NCBI GenBank assembly: GCA_035391225.1
Contig: DAOPKN010000065.1
Location: 1-10,938 of the forward strand
Length of the DNA: 10,938 nucleotides
Direction of reading: 5' to 3'
Source: DAOPKN01 sp035391225
GTDB lineage: Bacteria > Thermotogota > Thermotogae > MWEM01
A model generated the notes under the pieces. The model was given only the letters and a program-made list of their open reading frames with translations, did no database searches and was not told where the DNA came from. A program made the translations under genes and the position numbers. Positions 1-6,681 of this stretch are shown here, piece by piece. Within the stretch, counting starts at the first letter, position 1; each line of letters begins with the position of its first letter.

Positions 1-6
1 GGTCTA

Positions 7-471
7 TTACTCGATATCCACGGAGATGCTTTTGGGAAGGGCTTCTTCTTTCTTGGGGAGCGTGAGCACCAGGATACCGTTCTCGAACTTGGCCTTGATG
101 CCTTCCGGGCTGGCGTTTTCAGGGACCATGAACTGCCGCTTGAACGTTCCCATCTTGCGCTCCACCACGTGGTACTTGCGGCCTTCCACTTCGCGGTCTT
201 CCTCTTTCTCTTCCTTCACCTTGCTCTGCACCGTGAGCACGTCGTTTTCCACGTTGACTTCGATGTCGTCTTTCTTCATGCCGGGAAGCTCGAACTCGAA
301 GGAATAGTCTTTCTCGGTCTCGTATACATCTACGCTCGGCATCCGGCATCGCTTTCCGGTTGCCACGTTTCCTCCCAGGAATCCGCTGAACACGTTGTCA
401 ATCTCACGCTGCATGTCCACGAACGTCTTGTAGAAATCATCTTCCCTTGCCTTGCGAATCAGTAAACTCAT
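7..471 (-). CDS. hsp20: Small heat-shock protein, Hsp20/alpha-crystallin family
   Basis: This is a 154-aa ATP-independent holdase chaperone of the cytoplasm. By family knowledge it forms oligomers that bind unfolding proteins and pass them to ATP-dependent chaperones. The alpha-crystallin domain spans about residues 45-140: it opens with the MPSVDVYE stretch, has the ELPGMKKDDI segment at 61-70, and ends with the diagnostic NGILVLTLPK at 131-140 (the A-x-x-x-n-GVL signature). The tail contains SISVDIE, a plausible weak I-x-I/V anchor. Length is normal for the bacterial family. An in-frame ATG lies two codons upstream (475-477), but the GGAGG site at 479-483 abuts it; the ATG at 469-471 has ideal 7-nt spacing, so I chose it. 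The gene is divergent from the GNAT gene. No CIRCE element (HrcA site) is visible upstream. Only 6 nt follow the stop, so the downstream gene and terminator are not seen. Confidence 0.95.
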   Translation of the reverse strand: MSLLIRKAREDDFYKTFVDMQREIDNVFSGFLGGNVATGKRCRMPSVDVYETEKDYSFEFELPGMKKDDIEVNVENDVLTVQSKVKEEKEEDREVEGRKYHVVERKMGTFKRQFMVPENASPEGIKAKFENGILVLTLPKKEEALPKSISVDIE

Positions 472-500
472 TTTCATTCCTCCCTCGTTTTCATCTGAAT

Positions 501-520
501 GGGGGAATCATTAGTCCCCC
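501..520 (-). promoter_or_regulatory. Hairpin in the hsp20 leader
   Basis: On the minus strand GGGGGA (515-520) pairs perfectly with TCCCCC (501-506) across an 8-nt loop, about 30 nt upstream of the hsp20 start. The C-rich arm (502-508) can alternatively pair with the Shine-Dalgarno region of hsp20 (477-484, GGGAGGAA on the minus strand), with one mismatch in 7 positions. The two pairings exclude each other. The base pairing is seen in the sequence; a role in controlling translation is inference. Confidence 0.5.
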
Positions 521-528
521 TCGTTGGT

Positions 529-537
529 TTCATACCA
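529..537 (-). promoter_or_regulatory. Possible extended -10 promoter for hsp20
   Basis: On the minus strand this reads TGG TATGAA, an extended -10 (TGn) with four of six matches to TATAAT. No recognisable -35 lies 17 nt upstream. Transcription would begin near 522, directly in front of the leader hairpin, giving a leader of about 50 nt. The other two divergent promoters in this window also use TGn-type -10 elements, which gives modest support. No heat-shock sigma factor site was recognised. Confidence 0.3.
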
Positions 538-619
538 ATAGACGCAAGGTATTTTATTTTATTTCACCCGAGGGGCTTTATCTTATTCGAACCAAATCAA
601 GTTTTTAGCTTATGTATAA

Positions 620-647
620 CCACCAAATCCTTTTCCGCTTTTGGTGG
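620..647. repeat. 8-bp perfect inverted repeat between divergent genes (operator candidate)
   Basis: CCACCAAA (620-627) and TTTGGTGG (640-647) form a perfect inverted repeat with a 12-nt spacer. It lies 18 nt upstream of the -35 of the GNAT promoter and about 150 nt upstream of the hsp20 start. A T-run follows at 660-667, but it sits 12 nt beyond the hairpin and no plus-strand gene ends upstream, so a terminator role is unlikely. Arm length and spacing suit a dimeric regulator; the regulator is unknown. Confidence 0.4.
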
Positions 648-665
648 GGAACATACGGATTTTTT

Positions 666-694
666 TTGACAAAAGTTGAAAATCGTGGTAAATT
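666..694 (+). promoter_or_regulatory. Sigma-70 promoter of the GNAT gene
   Basis: A perfect TTGACA -35 (666-671) is followed by a 17-nt spacer and the -10 TAAATT (689-694), which matches 4 of 6 and is preceded by TGG (extended -10). Transcription would start near 701. The leader then contains a short hairpin, CCGCA (704-708) with TGCGG (715-719), before the Shine-Dalgarno AAGGAGGG at 740-747. Confidence 0.75.
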
Positions 695-753
695 GGAGAG
701 AAGCCGCACCCGTATGCGGTGATCCCAGGAAAAAAATGTAAGGAGGGAACAGT

Positions 754-1593
754 TTGGATATTCGCGTGTTTTACCACGATTACGAGATGGACCGGAAAGC
801 GGTGGTGGATTTCTTGTTTGACCACCTGGACGAGTACGGCGACGAGCCTGACCAGATTGAAAAGGCAATCGACTACGCGCTGGACCCGGCGGAAGGAAAG
901 GGAGGGTTCATCCTTACCGGTGAACAGGAAGGTAAGCTTGTGGGCGTGGTGGTGATCAACGACACCGCCATGGAAGGGTACATACCCAGCCACATCCTTG
1001 TGTACATTGCGGTGCACCGCGATTTCCGTGGGCAGGGTATTGGTCGTCGATTGATTCAAAAAACCGTGGAGTTGTGCTCGGGGAACATTGCACTGCACGT
1101 GGAATACGACAACCCTGCGCGCATTCTATACCAGCGGCTGGGTTTCAAGTCCAAGTACGCGGAGATGCGCTACCAGCAGCTGGAAGAGAAGGAACGCATC
1201 CGCGAGATGGCCAAGCGTATCCAGAAGAGGTTGAAGACCAAGAAGGAAGGTACGCTGCAAAGCATGCAGCAGTTCGAGGATTGTTGCAACGAAAGCGATG
1301 AAGACATCCAGACCCGGGTGGAGGAAGACTTGTACGGGTTGGTGGAGTCCATGACCGATTGGGACAGCGTGCTCACCGAAAAGAGCGGTCCTCTCTCCGT
1401 GGTGTGCGATTCGTTCAAGAACCTCATCGGGTTGCGGTACAACGAGCAGGTGTTGCTCAACCGTTTCAAGTCGGAGTTGGTTCAGGCGGTGGAACGCCTG
1501 ATGGAAAGCGCGGACTGGGAGTACGTGTGGGACGAGTACCACATGCTACGCAAGGCGGTTCGCCGCACGCTGAAAAAGGAAGAGCAGGGTTAA
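754..1593 (+). CDS. GNAT-family N-acetyltransferase with a helical C-terminal extension
   Basis: This 279-aa protein has a GNAT fold in its first half, expected to transfer acetyl from acetyl-CoA to an amine. The acetyl-CoA pyrophosphate loop is RGQGIG at 92-97, after the beta-4 strand ILVYIAV (81-87). The closing motif NPARILYQRLGF (120-131) is typical of the family. The substrate cannot be read from sequence. Residues about 140-279 form a charged, helix-rich extension with no motif I recognise, roughly as long as the catalytic domain. The start is TTG: AAGGAGGG (740-747) sits 6 nt upstream of it, and no ATG in this frame is nearby. The gene has its own strong promoter, is divergent from hsp20, and its stop codon overlaps that of recQ on the other strand. 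GNAT assignment is firm; biological role is unknown. Confidence 0.88.
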   Translation: MDIRVFYHDYEMDRKAVVDFLFDHLDEYGDEPDQIEKAIDYALDPAEGKGGFILTGEQEGKLVGVVVINDTAMEGYIPSHILVYIAVHRDFRGQGIGRRLIQKTVELCSGNIALHVEYDNPARILYQRLGFKSKYAEMRYQQLEEKERIREMAKRIQKRLKTKKEGTLQSMQQFEDCCNESDEDIQTRVEEDLYGLVESMTDWDSVLTEKSGPLSVVCDSFKNLIGLRYNEQVLLNRFKSELVQAVERLMESADWEYVWDEYHMLRKAVRRTLKKEEQG

Positions 1594-3380
1594 ACTTTCG
1601 CAGGTTCTCCCTTCAAGAAGGCAGCGATTTCTTTGAGGAACGGCTCGGCGTACTTTTCTGCCTTCTTCACCCCCACTCCCTTGATCTTTAGGAACTGTTC
1701 GGAGGTCTGGGGCAGGTGGCGGCACATCTCGTGCAGCGTGCTGTCGGGGAACACGATGTACGGTGGGATCCGTTCTTCCGAGGCGATATCCCGGCGAAGC
1801 GCACGCAACCTTTCGAACAATCCTTGTGCGGGTTCTTCCACTTTCTGCTGCACTTCTGGCACGCGCTGCATCACCTTTTGCTTGGCCTTCAACACGCCCC
1901 ACGAAGCGTTGGTAAGCTTGAGCACTGGGTAGGCGTCGTCGGTCTTCTGTAAAAGCCCTTCCACCACCAACAGGTTGATGAGATCGCGGATCTTGGGCAG
2001 CGTGAGATCGGAAAGCTGCCCGTAGGTCTTGATGCGCTGCAACCCGTAGCTCTTGATCTTCTGCGATTCGGAACCCTTGAGCACTTGCGCCACCATGGTG
2101 CTGCCGAAGTTTCCACGAAGACGGTACACGCACGACAGGATCTTCTGTGCCTCGATGGTCACGTCTTTCTCTTCCCAATCCCCGTGGCAGTTTCCGCAGT
2201 GATCGCAGCTGGGGGACGGGGGTTCTTCGCCAAAGTACCGAAGGATGTAGTTGCGCAGGCAACCGGTGGTGTAACAGTAGTCCACCATGCGCTGCAGCTT
2301 GGCGTAGCGGTGTTTCTGGATGCGTTCCGGCGTCTGGTCGTTCTGGATCAGGAATCGGGGCAGCATCTCGTCGCCTTTCTGGTACAGCAAAATGCACTCG
2401 GAAGGTTCGCCGTCGCGCCCCGCTCGCCCAGCCTCCTGGTAGTAGCTTTCCAGATCCTTGGGCAGCTTGTAGTGGATGACGTAGCGCACGTTGGACTTGT
2501 CGATGCCCAAGCCAAAGGCGTTGGTGGCTACCATCACCGACAGCCGGTCGTACAGGAAGTCTTCCTGCGCCTGCTTGCGGTCGCCCGCACCCATCCCCGC
2601 GTGGTATCCCCCTGCACGAACGCGTTGCTGCACCAGTAGCTTGGTGAGGTTGTCCACTTCCTGCCGGGTTCCCGCGTACACGATGCCCGCTTCGTTCTTA
2701 TGGGCCTTGAGATATTCGAGTAGGTACTTCTTCTTGTTGGCGTGACGTACCACGTTGAAAAAGAGGTTGGGACGATCGAAACCGGTGTTGAACACACGGG
2801 GGTTGTGCAATCCCAGCAATTGACGTATGTCGTTTTGGACCGATTCGGTGGCGGTGGCGGTGAAGGCGGCAACCACGGGACGGGGAGAAAGGGTTTGGAG
2901 GAAGGGGGCGATGGCCAGGTAGGAGGGCCGGAAATCGTGCCCCCACTGTGACACGCAATGCGCCTCGTCCACCACGATGAGCGGCACCTCGAGTTGTTGC
3001 ACCAGTTGCGCGAACGAAGGGACTTCAAACCGTTCGGGCGCCACGTAGAGCATCTTGAGCCCTCCCACCCGTGCCTGCCGGATGGTGTCTACCACTTCTC
3101 CCATCGACAACGAGCTGTTGAGGAACGCCGCGTCGATGTCGATGTTCACCAGCGCGTCCACCTGGTCTTTCATGAGCGAGATCAGTGGCGAAATCACCAG
3201 CGTGATGCCGGGCAGTTGTAGCGCGGGAATTTGGTAGCACAGCGATTTCCCCCCACCCGTGGGCATAATGGTGAAGGTGTCGATTCCCTGCAGGATGCTT
3301 TCGATGACCTCTTTTTGGCCCTCCTTGAACGAGTCAAAGCCAAACGTATTCTTCAGGATCGCATGCGACTGGTGTATCAA
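1590..3380 (-). CDS. recQ: ATP-dependent DNA helicase RecQ
   Basis: This 596-aa superfamily 2 helicase unwinds DNA 3' to 5' in recombination and replication-fork repair. Counting from the TTG start chosen here, visible motifs are Walker A TGGGKS (41-46), motif Ia region ISPLISLMKDQV, DEAH (138-141) continuing into the aromatic-rich CVSQWGHDFRPSY loop typical of RecQ, motif III AFTATAT, and motifs V-VI ending in QEAGRAGRDG. The RQC zinc site has cysteines near 374, 392, 395 and 398. A winged-helix region follows, then an HRDC domain (about 521-590, with LPQTSEQFLKIKGVG). Length matches the standard bacterial three-domain form. An ATG exists at 3402-3404, but CTCCTT at 3388-3393 (AAGGAG on the minus strand) is placed 7 nt before the TTG at 3378-3380. 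It overlaps the upstream patatin gene by 47 bp, implying co-transcription and perhaps translational coupling. Confidence 0.96.
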   Translation of the reverse strand: MIHQSHAILKNTFGFDSFKEGQKEVIESILQGIDTFTIMPTGGGKSLCYQIPALQLPGITLVISPLISLMKDQVDALVNIDIDAAFLNSSLSMGEVVDTIRQARVGGLKMLYVAPERFEVPSFAQLVQQLEVPLIVVDEAHCVSQWGHDFRPSYLAIAPFLQTLSPRPVVAAFTATATESVQNDIRQLLGLHNPRVFNTGFDRPNLFFNVVRHANKKKYLLEYLKAHKNEAGIVYAGTRQEVDNLTKLLVQQRVRAGGYHAGMGAGDRKQAQEDFLYDRLSVMVATNAFGLGIDKSNVRYVIHYKLPKDLESYYQEAGRAGRDGEPSECILLYQKGDEMLPRFLIQNDQTPERIQKHRYAKLQRMVDYCYTTGCLRNYILRYFGEEPPSPSCDHCGNCHGDWEEKDVTIEAQKILSCVYRLRGNFGSTMVAQVLKGSESQKIKSYGLQRIKTYGQLSDLTLPKIRDLINLLVVEGLLQKTDDAYPVLKLTNASWGVLKAKQKVMQRVPEVQQKVEEPAQGLFERLRALRRDIASEERIPPYIVFPDSTLHEMCRHLPQTSEQFLKIKGVGVKKAEKYAEPFLKEIAAFLKGEPAKV

Positions 3381-5022
3381 TTTCAATCTCCTTACTGTTC
3401 CCATGGGGGGCGAGTTGGAATTCCAGGACCCGGTTTTGTTTCGCCAACAGCTTCCAGTTCTTCTTGCACAGGAAACGCGAGGACAGCAGCTGCGAACGTT
3501 TCAGGCTTCGTGCGATGGTGCGTGGGTGCCCGGGAGGTTCGACGGGGGCCTGCCAGGGGGGAAACAACAGCACAAAGGTTTGACCCCGCTGGCCTTCCAG
3601 CGATAGTCCCGGAAACGGGACCAGGATGGAGGAGTTGTAGCATCCTTCGATGGGAGCCAGGTATCCCGGGGTACAAAAGGCGTACAGCAATAACTGGTGC
3701 AGGTTGGAAATCTCCGAGAGCAACACCTTTCCGTCCTTCACGCACACCCACTCGCATCGTACCGGGTGCTTCAAGGGAATATCTTTTCCCGGGAAGTCTT
3801 GCTCGTCGAACACGGCTAGCCCGGAGAAATCTTGGCGACAGCGGGAAACGTTGGGTCCAAAGCGGTCGCTCTCCCGGTCGTTCCACAACTTTCGCATCTT
3901 CTGTAGGAAAGACGGGAACCCAGGAATCCCTGGATTGAGTGCACGGGCAACGGGAATGGCGGAAAAACCGTTGACCAGCCACTGCCCGCTGGGGAATCGT
4001 TTGTGTACGCCGGAGAACACGGGTTCTTCCAACCGATCCACGCACTCCCAGCCGTATCCTCCTGCTACCAGCTGAACCGGATTATGCTGTTCCGGTTCCT
4101 GGTACGGGGGACCTGCGCTTGGCCAATTTCCACCCAGCGCGTTTTCCAAAACCTCTCGCTGCTCGCAAACCGCTTGGCGTCCCCGCTCGATCAGCTCGTC
4201 GGTACGGGTGAAATCCAGGTTGCGAAAGCCCCGGGTGTCCACGTCGATCACCACGTCGGCGCGTTGCGCAGACAGCCGCGAAAGGTGGAAGAAGCGGATA
4301 TCGCTGACCCGCTTGAATGCTTGGTTGGCGTGCTGCAGTTCCGGGGGATTGTCGAACAGCTCGTCGGTGTCGGGGGAATCCACCTGGTGGTCGTTAAGGT
4401 GAACCGCCAGTACCCGTTTCGCGCCCAGCTGGAGCGCAACTTCCACCGGCAAGTTGTCCAGCGTTCCTCCGTCCACCAGCCGTCGGGTCTTCACACACTG
4501 TGGACGAAACACCCCGGGGATGGCCATGCTGGAAAGCAACGCGGGAAGAAGTTTGCCGGAGCGGAAAACCAGCACCTTTCCCTGTTTCCAATCAACCACG
4601 GTGCAACAAAAGGGAATCGCACCGTCCTCGAAACGTTTGCCCCGCAGGAAGAAGCGAAGCCCACTCGCGTACAACCAGTAGGGGAAAATGCCTGGTAGAA
4701 CCGCGGAGAACACGCACATCCAGCGCTGTTTCCTCTCCGGATTCCTGCCTTTTTTTCCCAAGCCGCGCCTGTTTTTCCCGGTAGCGGAAACCTTTCCGGG
4801 AACCCAGCGCTGCATCACGTGTGCGTAATGCAACAGCGGCTTGGCTTGCCCCAGGAGGGAATATCCCGCTCCCACGAGTGCGCCGATACTGGCACCGGTC
4901 ACCAACTCGAAGTGCCAGCCCATCTTTTCCAGCTCCAGCAGCACGCCCACGTGGGCAGCTCCCTTGGCACCTCCACCCGAAAGTACGAGCGCCACGGGTT
5001 CGCCTTCTTTTTGCACGAGCAT
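3334..5022 (-). CDS. Patatin-like phospholipase with a second, degenerate patatin-like half
   Basis: This is a 562-aa serine acyl hydrolase of the patatin/RssA type. The N-terminal domain (about 8-295) has all catalytic elements: oxyanion glycine loop SGGGAKG (15-21), nucleophile elbow GASIG with Ser45 (43-47), the AIPGVFRP segment (167-174), and DGG (184-186) supplying the catalytic aspartate. A hydrophobic patch at 101-126 may contact membrane. Typical stand-alone RssA-like proteins are near 300 aa, so about 265 residues are extra. They resemble a second copy: PVQLVAGG (315-322) matches PVALVLSGG (9-17), GFSAI (352-356) matches GASIG, and KDGKVLL followed by CTPGYLAPIE (450-459) matches KQGKVLV and AIPGVFRP. 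The DGG motif has no equivalent there. Start: ATG 5020-5022 with GGGAGGAG 5 nt upstream. The gene overlaps recQ by 47 bp. Lipid substrate unknown. Confidence 0.9.
   Translation of the reverse strand: MLVQKEGEPVALVLSGGGAKGAAHVGVLLELEKMGWHFELVTGASIGALVGAGYSLLGQAKPLLHYAHVMQRWVPGKVSATGKNRRGLGKKGRNPERKQRWMCVFSAVLPGIFPYWLYASGLRFFLRGKRFEDGAIPFCCTVVDWKQGKVLVFRSGKLLPALLSSMAIPGVFRPQCVKTRRLVDGGTLDNLPVEVALQLGAKRVLAVHLNDHQVDSPDTDELFDNPPELQHANQAFKRVSDIRFFHLSRLSAQRADVVIDVDTRGFRNLDFTRTDELIERGRQAVCEQREVLENALGGNWPSAGPPYQEPEQHNPVQLVAGGYGWECVDRLEEPVFSGVHKRFPSGQWLVNGFSAIPVARALNPGIPGFPSFLQKMRKLWNDRESDRFGPNVSRCRQDFSGLAVFDEQDFPGKDIPLKHPVRCEWVCVKDGKVLLSEISNLHQLLLYAFCTPGYLAPIEGCYNSSILVPFPGLSLEGQRGQTFVLLFPPWQAPVEPPGHPRTIARSLKRSQLLSSRFLCKKNWKLLAKQNRVLEFQLAPHGNSKEIEIDTPVACDPEEYVWL
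3388..3393 (-). promoter_or_regulatory. Shine-Dalgarno site that decides the recQ start
   Basis: On the minus strand this reads AAGGAG, 7 nt before a TTG codon at 3378-3380. The alternative in-frame ATG at 3402-3404 lies upstream of it, and an in-frame TTG at 3384-3386 is only 1 nt away. The site is inside the 3' end of the patatin gene, so ribosomes finishing that gene would pass over it. Confidence 0.65.
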
Positions 5023-5048
5023 TCGCTCCTCCCGTCTCTTTCCCTAAA

Positions 5049-5057
5049 ATCATACCA
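5049..5057 (-). promoter_or_regulatory. Extended -10 promoter for the patatin-recQ pair
   Basis: On the minus strand this reads TGG TATGAT: an extended -10 with five of six matches to TATAAT. No clear -35 is present 17 nt upstream. The start would be near 5042, leaving a leader of about 20 nt that contains the GGGAGGAG ribosome site. It is divergent from, and nearly touches, the arcA promoter. Confidence 0.5.
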
Positions 5058-5064
5058 CAAATAA

Positions 5065-5073
5065 TGCTATAAT
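5065..5073 (+). promoter_or_regulatory. Extended -10 promoter for arcA
   Basis: The plus strand reads TGC TATAAT, a perfect -10 with the TGn extension. The hexamer at the -35 position (5045-5050, TAAAAT) is poor, so the extension probably compensates. Transcription would start near 5080. The Shine-Dalgarno GAGGAGGAAG (5091-5100) precedes the ATG at 5105. No ArgR-type operator was recognised. Confidence 0.6.
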
Positions 5074-5104
5074 CACTTGAACCCAATATCGAGGAGGAAG
5101 TTCC

Positions 5105-6394
5105 ATGGTGCAACCCATCCCATTCCCCTTCCAAACCCGCGTGGATTCGGAAATCGGCGCGCTGCAAGCCGTGATCCTGCACACTCCCGGGCCGGAAGTG
5201 GAAAACATGACACCCAAGAACGCCGAACGCGCGTTGTACAGCGATATCCTGAACCTGCAAGTGGCCGGGCGCGAATACGAGCAGCTACGCGGTGTGTTGA
5301 GCAAGCTGGCAAAGACCTTCGAGGTCAAGGACCTGCTCATCGACGTGCTGCAAAGCGAGGAAGTGAAGACCAACCTCGTGCACCGCATCTGCAAGCACGA
5401 AGGCGTGGAACACGTGGAACCCGACCTGGTTTCGCTGTCTCCCAATGAGCTCGCCCGGCAGTTGTTGGAAGGCGTGCTGCTCAAACGCGACACCCTCACC
5501 GCTTTCTTGAGCAAGGAACGCTACGCGCTGCGCCCCTTGCACAACTTCTTTTTCACGCGCGACGCTTCGGTGTCCATCCGGGACTGCGTGCTCATCACGC
5601 GCATGGCCAGCCGGGTGCGCGAACGCGAGGCCATCATCATGGAAGCCATCTTCAACCACAGTTCCTACTTCCAAACGCACACGTTCAACCCCATGGTTCA
5701 ACCCGGTTTTGACCCGAAAAGCACCATCGAAGGGGGCGATGTGCTGGTGGCGCGCGAGGATGTGTTGGTGATCGGGGTGGGTACCCGAACCACTTCACAG
5801 GGAGTGGATTTCCTTCTGGAACATCTCAAGCAAGCCAAGCGCAACAGCCACGTGATCATCCAGGAATTGCCGGATTCGCCCGAATCTTTCATTCACTTGG
5901 ACATGGTGTTTACCCTGTTGGACGTGGAGCACTGCATGGTCTACGAGCCGGTGATCCTGACGTCCAAGAAATTCCAAACCGTGCACATCCAGGTGGACAA
6001 CGGCAAGGTGGTATCCATCCGAGAGGAGAAAAACGTTTTGGAAGCGCTGAAAAAGGTGGGCATGGTTCTGGAACCCATCTTTTGCGGTGGAACCCGCGAT
6101 CCCTGGGTGCAGCAGCGGGAGCAATGGCATTCTGGAGCCAACTTTTTCGCGGTGCGCGAGGGTGGGGTGCTGGGTTACGCGCGCAACGTGTACACCATTC
6201 AAGAGCTTAACCGCTACGGCTACGAGGTCATCCGGGCACGTGATGTGGTTCGGGGGCACGTGGACCCGCTCCATTTCCCCCGTTTCGTGGTGACAATCGA
6301 GGGAGCGGAACTGGCACGTGGCGGTGGTGGTTGCCGCTGCATGACAATGCCCATCTTGCGAAAAGCCGTTTCGGGTTCCGGGGAAAATCCGTAA
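5105..6394 (+). CDS. arcA: Arginine deiminase
   Basis: This 429-aa cytoplasmic enzyme hydrolyses L-arginine to citrulline and ammonia, the first step of the arginine deiminase pathway, which can feed ATP production through carbamoyl phosphate. Family landmarks are in order: NFFFTRDAS (147-155), IEGGDVLV (208-215), FIHLDMVFT with catalytic His264 (262-270), and the C-terminal loop ARGGGGCRCMTMP (404-416) with the nucleophile Cys412. Length agrees with the family (about 400-420). The residue before RCM is normally small or proline; here it is Cys410, giving a Cys-x-Cys next to the active site. The start has a strong ribosome site 4 nt upstream and a good promoter. arcB, arcC and the arginine/ornithine antiporter are not adjacent, so citrulline handling must be encoded elsewhere or the enzyme serves another role such as acid resistance or nitrogen supply. 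Confidence 0.92.
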   Translation: MVQPIPFPFQTRVDSEIGALQAVILHTPGPEVENMTPKNAERALYSDILNLQVAGREYEQLRGVLSKLAKTFEVKDLLIDVLQSEEVKTNLVHRICKHEGVEHVEPDLVSLSPNELARQLLEGVLLKRDTLTAFLSKERYALRPLHNFFFTRDASVSIRDCVLITRMASRVREREAIIMEAIFNHSSYFQTHTFNPMVQPGFDPKSTIEGGDVLVAREDVLVIGVGTRTTSQGVDFLLEHLKQAKRNSHVIIQELPDSPESFIHLDMVFTLLDVEHCMVYEPVILTSKKFQTVHIQVDNGKVVSIREEKNVLEALKKVGMVLEPIFCGGTRDPWVQQREQWHSGANFFAVREGGVLGYARNVYTIQELNRYGYEVIRARDVVRGHVDPLHFPRFVVTIEGAELARGGGGCRCMTMPILRKAVSGSGENP

Positions 6395-6497
6395 GCCCTA
6401 TTCTGTATTATATAAGAGAAAAAGATCGTAGAAGATATAGGTTGGTCGAAAAACCGTCGAAAACGTTGGAGTCCCCTTGCAAAAGAGAAACACACCG

Positions 6498-6538
6498 TCC
6501 GTCGAAAACAAGTAGGAAAACGAACTTTTTTCGACGGA
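6498..6538. repeat. 11-bp perfect inverted repeat built from two octamers
   Basis: TCCGTCGAAAA (6498-6508) and TTTTCGACGGA (6528-6538) are exact reverse complements separated by 19 nt. No T-run follows the right arm, so it does not look like an intrinsic terminator for arcA, although it lies about 100 nt past the arcA stop. Confidence 0.7.
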
Positions 6539-6561
6539 TAGTGAATGAAGCCTGTGTTCAT

Positions 6562-6681
6562 GGGATGTAAAGTGCCCGTCGATTCGTCGAAAGGTGCAAC
6601 GGGGCTCGCATTGAGCGCTGCAGCGTTTAGAGTTGTTTGGATGCGTGCAGGAATCGCAAAGGGATGGAAAGTTCCCGTCGA
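6562..6681 (+). repeat. Imperfect 21-bp direct repeat, 99 bp apart
   Basis: Positions 6562-6582 and 6661-6681 match at 19 of 21 bases; both begin GGGATG and end CCCGTCGA. The similarity resumes after a gap, with GATTCGTCGAAAGG at 6581-6594 against GATTTCGTCGAAAAAGG at 6691-6707. The second cluster of octamers therefore looks like a longer, better-preserved version of the module at 6562-6594. Confidence 0.7.

Noticed and set aside
472..753. CIRCE element or sigma-32 type promoter for hsp20
   Set aside because: No TTAGCACTC-N9-GAGTGCTAA is present. A CTTGAT and a CCCC occur near 575-601 but about 20 nt apart, too far for the sigma-32 spacing.
1546..2397. 283-aa minus-strand open frame overlapping recQ
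   Set aside because: It is another frame of recQ, with arginine-rich low-complexity translation and no motif.
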